Positions 15,543 to 23,427 of a stretch of 47,201 bases of DNA are shown here, piece by piece (position 1 is the stretch's first letter; each line of letters opens with the position of its first letter). Location of the stretch: NCBI RefSeq assembly GCF_016888125.1, contig NZ_JACSWA010000530.1, positions 1 to 47,201 of the forward strand, given 5' to 3'. The notes beneath the pieces were generated by a model that saw nothing but the letters and a program-made list of their open reading frames with translations, did no database searches and was not told the origin of the DNA. Origin of the DNA: Spirulina sp. CCY15215 (GTDB taxonomy: Bacteria > Cyanobacteriota > Cyanobacteriia > Cyanobacteriales > Spirulinaceae). A program made the position numbers and the translations under genes.

Positions 15543-17924
15543 TTAGGAACGTTCAAATGTGAAAATATTTAGAAATGTCAACATAATCAAACAGCAGGAA
15601 ACTAAGAAAAGGACAATGGTAAGAAAAACTCGCACTTTCCTAAGATGTTTAAAATGGAAAGAAACATGATTGACACCCATTTTTAAATTCGTCAGTTTTA
15701 TTCCTTTAAAAGCATAATTTGCCATAAAAATATTGGCAGGTTTTTCATTTACAAAAGCCTGCCAACTGGGATGAAAGGCATCAGCGTATATAAGCCATAG
15801 AGGTGTTGTAGGCTCTTTTTTTAGCTCAATATCGAGTTCTAATGAATTCAAGGAAAAATCAACAATCTTAACGTTAAGCAAATCATTTTGTAGATCTTCA
15901 ACAGAATTAATATCCTCTAAAAATTCTCTTGGTTTGTTGTTACCATATTCATTAACAATAATGGCATTGGGATTGTCTAATTTTTGTAAAATTGTGGTGA
16001 CATCATCATTATTAAACTCTTGTCTCAAGTTTTCAGAAGGAATACCAAACCTGATTTTAGAGGCAGTACATCCAATAGTGTTGTAAAACAAAGAATCATC
16101 ATAAGTTGGAAAAATTGTTCCATAATGACCCTGGCGATTTTCAGGTAACTTTCCTGTTTGTTTTTGTTGAAAAGAAAGTCTTAGTTTCATAAAATCATCA
16201 ACAAATGTAGTCCAAAAATCTTGTCGATATATAGGAATGCAGGGGTCAGCATCAGCAAAAGTATATATAAGTCCATAACGTGCAAATTCGGGTTTACTCG
16301 CTACAATATCGCGAAATACTGATAACGAACGACTATTTTTTAATTGATTTATGGTTTCAAATCTTTTCATTTGGAGGTCGTAATTTTTAACAACAAAAGA
16401 TTTTACACTGTCAGGTGAATAACTATCACTGAAAATTAGATATGATAAATGCCAAGAAAATATATCGAGCAAATAAAGTATTAAGAAACTATAAATTAAA
16501 ATTGACTTTATCTTTCTGCTACTTCTATGAAAAAAATACACATTAACAACAAGAAATAACAGCAGCAAAGCTATTGCAAATCCGTTCAAAAAGTAGGGAT
16601 TTAGCGCATGATGTGGAAAGTTTAAAAAGAGTGGATTATCCTCAAATAAAAAGTAGAGCGAAGATATGAAGACAATAATGATCGAACAAGTTATAAGGGT
16701 TTTTTGGTTCTTTTTTCTTCTTTTAGTTGACAAACTCTCGAAGAAATGATCGATTCCTAATGATGCACAGAGTAAAAGAAATATTTTTGCTATGGGTCCA
16801 AGAAGTCCAATATGGCGATAATAGCTCAAAAGTGGAAGATGATAAATTATTGGGGCTATGAGACCTTGACGGCCTAAGCCAACAGCTAGTATTGCAAGTA
16901 AACATATCAAAGAACTATAAAATATTGTATTTCTGACAAAAAGAACTGAGTATATCAAAAATACGATGGGGATCAACCCTACATAAATCACTGCTTCTGA
17001 GAAGCCTATGCCCCATATAAACTCTAAATATCTGAGTATAGAAGTGCTTCCTCCATAGGTTAAAAATACGCTGAGTGGAGCTTTCCTAGTGTTAGGATCT
17101 CGATCTATGGATGTTAAGACACTAAAGTTAAGGGCTTCCGAAGCAATAAATAAATAGCACAAAGCAATAAGAATAAAGATAATACTAAATAAAATAAACC
17201 AAGGATTTAGTAATCTTTTTAATTGTTTTTTTAAGAATGCTACGTTTGGTTTGAGGTGTTTTAAGAATACTATGCTTAGTTTTAGATAGTTTCTTGTTAA
17301 GAAAATAATCAAAAAGAAAAGAAGAGGTATGTAAATTAAAATAGGAGCGAAAAAGGCAGCATTGCCGAATAGAGATAAAAGACTGATTAATCCTGTCAGA
17401 CCAAGGTACAAAAAATTAAAATTGTCTAAAAATTTTAAAATCAGAAAAAATACTAAAGGGAAAAAACTAAATAGTTTAAAATTAAAGAAAGGTTGTATAT
17501 ACAAAAAAGAACTCAAAAGAATTCCAGCACACATAAATATAATTGAAATTTTCTGATGCAACACTTTTTTAGCTAACAAATAAGACCCTGTCAGGAGTTG
17601 AAGTTGTTCGAGGTAAACAGAAAATAAAAAGAGATAATACGTATTTTTAATGTGAAATACTTTACCTAAAAAGAAAGCAAAATACTGAAATGGTGAAAGG
17701 CATGTTAGTAAATAGTAATCGCTGGGTAAACCATAAAAATTATAGGGTAGCCATCCGGGTAGCTCTCCATACAACAAAAAATCTCTATAAAAAACATGAA
17801 ATGATTGTAATGTAAAAAGACTGTCATGTAGGGGAATAGTTGAAGAAAGCCAATAAACTATATTCAAACAAATAAGAATTACGTTTAATCCAAGAAATGT
17901 ATAATTAATTTTAAGTTTTAACAT
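15543..17924 (-). CDS. YfhO-like polytopic membrane protein (putative GT-C glycosyltransferase)
   Basis: A protein of 793 residues with about a dozen hydrophobic segments and a soluble C-terminal domain closed by a last membrane helix. The N-terminal loop has LHDSLFTLQSFHVFYRDFL and LPYNFYGLPSDYYLLTCLSPFQYFAF, the pattern of YfhO family proteins, some of which glycosylate lipoteichoic acids in Firmicutes. The C-terminal ...ADAFHPSWQAFVNEKPANIFMANYAFKGIKL is also a YfhO hallmark. It is the last gene of the second leftward operon, 102 bp after the GDP-fucose-synthase-like gene. It probably transfers a sugar from a lipid carrier outside the membrane. The gene is very AT-rich and I saw no HIP1 octamer in it. 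Confidence 0.75.
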   Translation of the reverse strand: MLKLKINYTFLGLNVILICLNIVYWLSSTIPLHDSLFTLQSFHVFYRDFLLYGELPGWLPYNFYGLPSDYYLLTCLSPFQYFAFFLGKVFHIKNTYYLFLFSVYLEQLQLLTGSYLLAKKVLHQKISIIFMCAGILLSSFLYIQPFFNFKLFSFFPLVFFLILKFLDNFNFLYLGLTGLISLLSLFGNAAFFAPILIYIPLLFFLIIFLTRNYLKLSIVFLKHLKPNVAFLKKQLKRLLNPWFILFSIIFILIALCYLFIASEALNFSVLTSIDRDPNTRKAPLSVFLTYGGSTSILRYLEFIWGIGFSEAVIYVGLIPIVFLIYSVLFVRNTIFYSSLICLLAILAVGLGRQGLIAPIIYHLPLLSYYRHIGLLGPIAKIFLLLCASLGIDHFFESLSTKRRKKNQKTLITCSIIIVFISSLYFLFEDNPLFLNFPHHALNPYFLNGFAIALLLLFLVVNVYFFHRSSRKIKSILIYSFLILYLLDIFSWHLSYLIFSDSYSPDSVKSFVVKNYDLQMKRFETINQLKNSRSLSVFRDIVASKPEFARYGLIYTFADADPCIPIYRQDFWTTFVDDFMKLRLSFQQKQTGKLPENRQGHYGTIFPTYDDSLFYNTIGCTASKIRFGIPSENLRQEFNNDDVTTILQKLDNPNAIIVNEYGNNKPREFLEDINSVEDLQNDLLNVKIVDFSLNSLELDIELKKEPTTPLWLIYADAFHPSWQAFVNEKPANIFMANYAFKGIKLTNLKMGVNHVSFHFKHLRKVRVFLTIVLFLVSCCLIMLTFLNIFTFERS

Positions 17925-18026
17925 TACGCAAAAAATGGCTAGATGGGGGACTAGGGGAGGTTATGATTTTTGAAAATGAATTTGGAATAGAAATCAAGAG
18001 TTTTAGTGTCTAGAGCGATCGCATGA

Positions 18027-18965
18027 CTATTCCTTCAAAATCCTACCATCTAAACACCATCGATAAACCTTTTTAATTCCTTCCGCGAGGGAAGTTTGAG
18101 CAGACCAAGCCAGCTTTTCTATTTGGGAGTTATCCAATCGTTTTAGGGGCATTCCATCTGGTTTATCCGTATCAAACACCAAACGACCCTCAAAACCCAC
18201 AATCTCTTTGATTATTTCTGCTAGTTCTGCGATACTCACTTCCTCTCCACTGCCAATATTAATCAGTTGAGAGGAATTATGGTTATGATCCAACAAAAAA
18301 ATTAAGGCATCTGCTAGATCGTCGCTCAATAAAAACTCCCGTTTCGGTTTGCCTGTTCCCCAAATAATAACTTTCTTTGCGTCGTTTATTTTCGCCTCGT
18401 GAAAGCGACGAATCATCCCCGGAATGACGTGACTATCTTGGGGATGAAAGTTATCGTTAATGCCGTACAAATTCGCAGGAATTACAGTGATATAATTCGT
18501 CCCGTATTGCTGATTATATGCCAAGCACATTGCCCAACCGGAAAGTTTAGCGATCGCATAGGGCAAATTAGTTTCTTCTAACACACCCGTTAGTAAGGAA
18601 TTTTCTGACATGGGTTGAGGACAATGTTTGGGATACATACAAGAACTCCCTAAAAAAATAAGAGATTTAATTCCTGCTTTCATCGCTTGATGAATTAAAT
18701 TATTTTGAATCGTTAAATTTTGGTGAATAAATTCTCCTGAATAGGTTTGATTGGCTGAGATTCCTCCCACTCGACCGGCTGCAATAATAACGCGATCGGG
18801 TTGTTCTCGTTGTAGAAATTGCCCCACGCTTTCTGAGTTCATTAAATCTAGTTCAGCACGAGTTCGCGTAATTATAGAATAATTTGTATCTCCTATTGTA
18901 CGCCTTAATAGTGCAGAACCAACAAGTCCAGTATGACCAGCTATATATAAAGTTTTTGGTTTCAT
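18027..18965 (-). CDS. GDP-L-fucose synthase family epimerase/reductase
   Basis: An SDR protein of 312 residues closely resembling GDP-4-keto-6-deoxymannose 3,5-epimerase-4-reductase (Fcl/WcaG). It shows AGHTGLVGSALLRR (NADP loop), the epimerase cysteine in GSSCMYPKHCPQPM, the catalytic YAIAK and the epimerase histidine in DSHVIPGMIRRFHEAK, with NLYGINDNFHP between. All key residues of a working enzyme are present. In hexose pathways it makes GDP-L-fucose. In GDP-heptose pathways homologues make 6-deoxy-heptose epimers. No canonical GDP-mannose 4,6-dehydratase lies in the window to supply its usual substrate. It is encoded 9 bp after the E1beta-like gene, so it is probably co-transcribed. Confidence 0.87.
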   Translation of the reverse strand: MKPKTLYIAGHTGLVGSALLRRTIGDTNYSIITRTRAELDLMNSESVGQFLQREQPDRVIIAAGRVGGISANQTYSGEFIHQNLTIQNNLIHQAMKAGIKSLIFLGSSCMYPKHCPQPMSENSLLTGVLEETNLPYAIAKLSGWAMCLAYNQQYGTNYITVIPANLYGINDNFHPQDSHVIPGMIRRFHEAKINDAKKVIIWGTGKPKREFLLSDDLADALIFLLDHNHNSSQLINIGSGEEVSIAELAEIIKEIVGFEGRLVFDTDKPDGMPLKRLDNSQIEKLAWSAQTSLAEGIKKVYRWCLDGRILKE

Positions 18966-18974
18966 TAGCTTGTC

Positions 18975-19511
18975 TTACTTTTCATGATAAAAATCACCAT
19001 ATTCAACCACAATTGTACTTTTTCCATCTTCGCGTTTGAGGGCAAATTCATAGGCAGGAAAAATATCTTTGGGTTCTTCTAAGCGAATGACTTCAATGGT
19101 TGTACAACAGCGAGAAATTGCCTCGGTAAAATCCCCAATATGTTGATATTGGGGATGTAGAGGGCGTTCTGAACCAATGCCAGTGCGAATAATGGCTTTA
19201 GTTTGGAATCTTCCATTTGACATTATTGGAATTTTATCTAAATGATTAACCAATTGATTGATAGCACAAAGAAGAAAGTTCCATCTAGGAAATATACTAA
19301 CCGGAATTAGGCCCGTTAAAGCCATTCCTATGGTCATTCCCATTTGCATTTCTTCCGCTACGGGTAATTCAATTCTTTTATCTAAAGGAACTTCTTTTAA
19401 AGTATTAGTCATCGCAGTTCCTTTGACCGCGACTGCTTGACCGATGAAAACAACTCTGGGGTCTTCAGCCAAGAAATTCATCGATCGCTTGAGTTCATCA
19501 AAATACTTCAT
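18975..19511 (-). CDS. Minimal E1beta-like thiamin-diphosphate enzyme, pyrimidine-binding subunit
   Basis: A protein of 178 residues equivalent to only the N-terminal (Pyr) domain of the beta subunit of 2-oxoacid dehydrogenase E1 or of a transketolase. The catalytic glutamate that activates the cofactor aligns with Glu53 in PVAEEMQMGMTIGMALTG, and WNFLLCAINQLVNHLDKI matches the following helix. The usual C-terminal transketolase domain is missing, so the subunit is about half normal length. It should pair with the PP-domain protein encoded 70 bp upstream. No E2 or E3 gene is near, so a dehydrogenase complex is unlikely. Carbon-carbon ligation or decarboxylation in sugar synthesis is more probable (inference). 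Confidence 0.75.
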   Translation of the reverse strand: MKYFDELKRSMNFLAEDPRVVFIGQAVAVKGTAMTNTLKEVPLDKRIELPVAEEMQMGMTIGMALTGLIPVSIFPRWNFLLCAINQLVNHLDKIPIMSNGRFQTKAIIRTGIGSERPLHPQYQHIGDFTEAISRCCTTIEVIRLEEPKDIFPAYEFALKREDGKSTIVVEYGDFYHEK

Positions 19512-19581
19512 CTAGCAAGTCCTTTCTGTTACAAAGATTGATAAAATTCTAGATTTGCGCGTTGTAGGCAATATCTCTACA

Positions 19582-20226
19582 TTAAAATTCAACACGAATA
19601 CCTGCCCCAGCATGAGGATATTTGGTTTCATATCGATAATAGGTAATGTACTCATCCTCTTGATTTTCAAACTCTTCAAAACTTAAACGCGGCTGATTCC
19701 AAACTTCTCGGGTATCTGTACAAACAGATTTTTCATTGTCTTCAACAATAAAATGTATTGGTAATTTGTGATTACGACTGTATTTAATCGACTCATAAGC
19801 AATGCCTGTTTCTGCGGTCATTTCCCCCATAAAACAGTAAACTTTACTTTGTTCACCTCTCATTTTAATGGACATAGCCGTACCGACAGAAATCGGTAAA
19901 ACACCCCCAACAATTGCCGAGGAAAAAATTCGATATTCTGGAAAACAAAGGGAAATCGATCGCCCGTCCAAAATTTCTTGGCGCAATTGTTCGCGAGGTA
20001 CTCCTTTTAATAAACATTGGTAATGACTGCGCCAAGAACAAAATACCCAATCTTGGGGGCGAATCTTCTGAAAAATTTTAATAATCTGTTCTTCATTTCC
20101 ATAATATAAATGAATGGGCGCACGAATCTTAGCTAAGTTGAAAAGATTGGCAATTTCTTCCTCAAAGGCAATCAAGTCTTCCTTTGTTAATAGATTGGGT
20201 TTGGGGTAGGCGATCGCATCAGTCAC
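19582..20226 (-). CDS. Minimal E1alpha-like thiamin-diphosphate enzyme, diphosphate-binding subunit
   Basis: A protein of 214 residues carrying the PP domain of E1alpha. The diphosphate/Mg motif, normally Gly-Asp-Gly-x(~26)-Asn-Asn, appears as Gly134-Glu-Met ... Glu162-Asp-Asn164, so the canonical metal-binding Asp is a Glu. RSHYQCLLKGVPREQL with His68 matches the Arg-x-His loop of the family, and IVGGVLPISVGTAMSIKMRG the Gly-rich segment before the motif. E1alpha proteins are usually over 300 residues; this one stops soon after the cofactor motif. The start is GTG at 20226, overlapping the radical SAM stop by 8 nt, which implies translational coupling. With the Pyr-domain protein it forms a split enzyme like ComD/ComE in domain size. 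Confidence 0.75.
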   Translation of the reverse strand: MTDAIAYPKPNLLTKEDLIAFEEEIANLFNLAKIRAPIHLYYGNEEQIIKIFQKIRPQDWVFCSWRSHYQCLLKGVPREQLRQEILDGRSISLCFPEYRIFSSAIVGGVLPISVGTAMSIKMRGEQSKVYCFMGEMTAETGIAYESIKYSRNHKLPIHFIVEDNEKSVCTDTREVWNQPRLSFEEFENQEDEYITYYRYETKYPHAGAGIRVEF

Positions 20227-21748
20227 CGAGAATCCTCCTTTTTAATTTAATCGAAGCCATATCTTCAATATTTTTACGTTCTTGTTCTCCAAATTTAGCA
20301 GCAATAAGAGATAAATACTTTTCATTTGTAAAGTAAGTTTGCCAAGCATTATCTCGAAATTTTAACACTTCTGCCGCACTCAGATATTTAGTTCGCAAAG
20401 GAAAAGACTCATAGCTTAAAAAAGCATATCCTTCGTAAGAATCGGGCAATTCCCAACCCTTTTGTTTAGCAATATGATACATGGGACTGCCTGGAAGTGC
20501 TTGGCAAGGGTAGATATTAGCCATCTCAGTGTTTAACTCGAGGGCTAAATCGAGAGTTTGCTGCATTGTCTCCAAGTTATCATCGGGAAAACCAAAAATA
20601 TAATTGCTGATGATGTTAATATCATGGGATTGGATTGTTTGGCAAACTTCGCGAATGTTAATTTCCTGAAAACTCCCTTTAGAGACTTCCTGTCGCACCA
20701 TTTGATTCCCTGCTTCTATTCCTAAAGCTAACCAGCCGATCCCGGCTTTTTTGAAGTCATCCAAGGCGCGATCGCGCACGGTATCTACCCTAGAATAAGC
20801 CCACATCCTCAAATCCAAATCGCGATCGATCAACCCTTGAATTAACGGTTCATAATAGCGTCGATCCAAAAAGAACATCTCATCAGAAATGCGAATGGTA
20901 CTGACTCCTAAACCTGCCAGCTTTTCAAACTCTTTGAGAATAAACTCCGAACTCCAAAAACGCATTCCTTTGGAGTGAGAAGCATTAATATTATCATTAT
21001 TATCGACGCGATTGATAATATTAATCATGCAGAAATCGCAAGCAAAGCGACATCCTAGAGACGTATACAATGCAGCAAAAGGAGTGCGCTTATTATGGTC
21101 AAATTCTGCGTGCCAAAAATGAGCGCGATAGAGATCCAGGGGCTTTTTTTGATAAGGAAGAAGATCCCAAGCATAACCCGGTAAATCAATATCCATTCGT
21201 TCTTGAGGAACAACTCTTTCGGGAGGATTGAGAATTAGATAACCGTCTTGCTTATAACCAATTCCCTTAACTTTATGGAGAGAATTTTTCAGATCGGTTC
21301 TTAGGAGATTTTGCAAAGCATAAACTCCTTCATTTAAGAGGACAAAATCAACGAAGGGTAAAGAAAGAATTTCCTTGGGCAAAGCACTGATATGAGAGCC
21401 GACAAAACAAATAGGATAATCTGGCTCATTTTGCTTTAATTCTATGGCTAATTCACTAGCTCCAATTGTATTCGTCGTTCCCGAGTTTGGGTTCTGTCCG
21501 TAGATAACAAAACAAACCAAACGGGGATTAGCTTCTTTAATCCGAAGAATAGCGCGATCGCAGGTTAAACGTTCCGCATCGCAATCGAGAATTGCAACTT
21601 TAAAACCATTAGAACGGCAAGCCTGTGCTAATAATAACGCCCAGGTTGGCGGTTCGATCGCAGAATATGTTTTCGCCAAATCTTGATAGGCTTTTGCAGA
21701 AGAATTGGGATTAACGAATAAAACATCAAGGCATTTATTTGCTTGCAT
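20219..21748 (-). CDS. B12-binding radical SAM enzyme (second of two)
   Basis: A protein of 509 residues with an N-terminal cobalamin-binding domain (PPTWALLLAQACRSNGFKV, VCFVIYGQNPNSG, ICFVGSHISALPKE, VDFVLLNEG) and a radical SAM domain whose cluster motif is SLGCRFACDFCMIN (Cys-x3-Cys-x2-Cys). FGFPDDNLETMQQTLDLA and NIYPCQALPGSPMY are typical of the B12-radical SAM (class B) family that also contains HpnP-like methylases. It is encoded directly before the split ThDP enzyme, with its stop overlapping the next start, so the two likely act on the same substrate. It is only distantly similar to the enzyme encoded at 13928. Methylation at an unreactive carbon or a ring rearrangement are both possible. 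Confidence 0.87.
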   Translation of the reverse strand: MQANKCLDVLFVNPNSSAKAYQDLAKTYSAIEPPTWALLLAQACRSNGFKVAILDCDAERLTCDRAILRIKEANPRLVCFVIYGQNPNSGTTNTIGASELAIELKQNEPDYPICFVGSHISALPKEILSLPFVDFVLLNEGVYALQNLLRTDLKNSLHKVKGIGYKQDGYLILNPPERVVPQERMDIDLPGYAWDLLPYQKKPLDLYRAHFWHAEFDHNKRTPFAALYTSLGCRFACDFCMINIINRVDNNDNINASHSKGMRFWSSEFILKEFEKLAGLGVSTIRISDEMFFLDRRYYEPLIQGLIDRDLDLRMWAYSRVDTVRDRALDDFKKAGIGWLALGIEAGNQMVRQEVSKGSFQEINIREVCQTIQSHDINIISNYIFGFPDDNLETMQQTLDLALELNTEMANIYPCQALPGSPMYHIAKQKGWELPDSYEGYAFLSYESFPLRTKYLSAAEVLKFRDNAWQTYFTNEKYLSLIAAKFGEQERKNIEDMASIKLKRRILGD

Positions 21749-21788
21749 GGCGATATGTAGAAACTCAATAGATCAAAGGAGTTTATAT

Positions 21789-23345
21789 TTAGCGATCGAA
21801 TAGAACTGCGATAAGTTGACTGATATAATTTTCTATCGTTGACTGAATTTTACTTTTCCCCGGATCTATTTGAGAATTTTTATACTCTGTAATTTGACGA
21901 TGAATATCTGCTTGCGAATTCGCTACAAACAAAATTGAGTAGTCTTTTTGTTCAATGCGATCGAGGCTAAATTTTCCTTCTTCTTGAGGGATAGCATAAT
22001 ATTTCTTATCCACTTTCACAATATTAAAGCCTTGATACTGTTTTTTAATCAATTGAATTTTATAAGTATTCAGTTGAAAATGTTCATTGAATGCTATGAT
22101 TTGACGGCACACATCCGCTTCATTCTCTGCCATAAAGAAAACAGAATGATCTTTTCTTTCAATGCGATCGAGGCTAAATTTTCCTTCGCATTGAGGAATG
22201 GCATAATATTCCTTATCAACTTTCACAATATTAAAGCCTTTATAGCCTTCCAAAACTAACTGAATATTTTGAGAAACTGTCGGCTTTATTTTTGCTTGTT
22301 CCAACCCTTGACTTAGATATTCTACATAAACTTTAATTTGTTCTTTCCTCACGGCATTACTAGCTTTTGCGCCTTCAACTAAATTTTCTGTTTTATAGGA
22401 TATGAATTGTTTATAAGATTCTGATGATTCCGATAAAATTGGTAGATAACTATCCATGATACTCTGGCTGTATTGCGAAAAATTGACGGGGATGAAGCCT
22501 TGCGTATACGATCTATATGTGCGGATAGGACTGCTGTAAGGCCACCTAAACTTTTGCGGAATATATAACTCGTGGGTAAATTTTTCTGGCGGTAGATTCG
22601 TGCTATTCTCAACATATTCAATAGTTAGATTGGGATGAATTTTATTGAGATTTGACAGCACTGCTTGACGAAATTTGGTTAGCTTCCCTGAAAAAAATAG
22701 TTTCGGCGAACTCTCTATCTCTCTATCTAAGAATTTTCCCTCTTCAAATAATGGTTCTATGGCAAAAGCAGGAACTTTATAAAAATCGCTATAGGGTGTT
22801 ACCAAATCTTTTGATGGTCCGATTATAGCTGTGAAAAATGAAGCGTTTTTTTCAAACTCCTCAGATCTATTGGCTAAATAGTAAAGCTCATCAATTTTTA
22901 CATCAAAGAATTTGGAAAGAATTTTTTTGAGCGGACGATTGGTTAATATGCTTCTGCGTTTTTTAGATAATTTTCGTAAGAAACGAGAGATGAGAAAATC
23001 ACGATGTTGAAATGTATTAAAGTATAAAACTCCCTTAAAAAAATGCACCCACTCGCTGGCAATAAATATAATAACCACTCCAGCAGAAGAGAGAATTTCG
23101 ATCTCGTCGCGTTCGTTAGAAAAATTGCCGTCAATAATATAGTTATGGGAATCTGCTCGATAGGTATCTCCAATCATGACCGATTCATAAATAGAGTTTA
23201 GCAACTCGAGCAGATAGTCCATATAATCATCTATCCCTCTATGTCTTCCTTGGGATAAAACAATATTTGCACGCTTTAACATTGTTGAAATGGTAAATTT
23301 TGATAAATTGGCTTCGATCAGGACTTTCTCTATCCTAGTAATCAT
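21789..23345 (-). CDS. Putative glycosyltransferase-like protein with two C-terminal ~60-residue repeats
   Basis: A protein of 518 residues. I do not recognise the N-terminal 355 residues with certainty. Segments such as KLFFSGKLTKFRQAVLSNL and PIRTYRSYTQGFIPVNFSQ recall CgeB-like GT-B proteins that read an Arg-containing donor loop, so a glycosyltransferase is the best guess. Residues 361-420 and 430-490 are tandem repeats (IQLVLEGYKGFNIVKV and IQLIKKQYQGFNIVKV) of the same domain found at the end of the GT-C-like protein at 2744. The two copies are almost identical in a stretch of DNA (shared block around 21952-22020 and 22162-22230), which points to recent duplication or conversion. No signal peptide is seen. 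It lies between the HddC-like gene and a B12-radical SAM gene. Confidence 0.6.
   Translation of the reverse strand: MITRIEKVLIEANLSKFTISTMLKRANIVLSQGRHRGIDDYMDYLLELLNSIYESVMIGDTYRADSHNYIIDGNFSNERDEIEILSSAGVVIIFIASEWVHFFKGVLYFNTFQHRDFLISRFLRKLSKKRRSILTNRPLKKILSKFFDVKIDELYYLANRSEEFEKNASFFTAIIGPSKDLVTPYSDFYKVPAFAIEPLFEEGKFLDREIESSPKLFFSGKLTKFRQAVLSNLNKIHPNLTIEYVENSTNLPPEKFTHELYIPQKFRWPYSSPIRTYRSYTQGFIPVNFSQYSQSIMDSYLPILSESSESYKQFISYKTENLVEGAKASNAVRKEQIKVYVEYLSQGLEQAKIKPTVSQNIQLVLEGYKGFNIVKVDKEYYAIPQCEGKFSLDRIERKDHSVFFMAENEADVCRQIIAFNEHFQLNTYKIQLIKKQYQGFNIVKVDKKYYAIPQEEGKFSLDRIEQKDYSILFVANSQADIHRQITEYKNSQIDPGKSKIQSTIENYISQLIAVLFDR
21876..22058 (-). repeat. Protein repeat domain, copy D, in the glycosyltransferase-like protein
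   Basis: Encodes residues 430-490. FNIVKVDKKYYAIPQEEGKF and SLDRIEQKDYS are shared almost residue for residue with copy C, and the DNA gatcgaggctaaattttcc occurs in both. Confidence 0.8.
22086..22265 (-). repeat. Protein repeat domain, copy C, in the glycosyltransferase-like protein
   Basis: Encodes residues 361-420, separated from copy D by a 9-residue linker. It shares IQLV-x3-Y-x-x-FNI with copies A and B of the membrane protein. Confidence 0.8.
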
Positions 23346-23427
23346 TGAATGCGATCAGAAAGTAACGCCATTCTACAATAATCTGTCTATCCCGATCTAG
23401 TAGTCTCTAAGTAATAAGCAATCTCGC

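Noticed and set aside
18975-20226. Pyruvate dehydrogenase E1 for central metabolism
   Set aside because: Both subunits are about half length, the third domain is missing, no E2/E3 is near, and the context is glycan synthesis.
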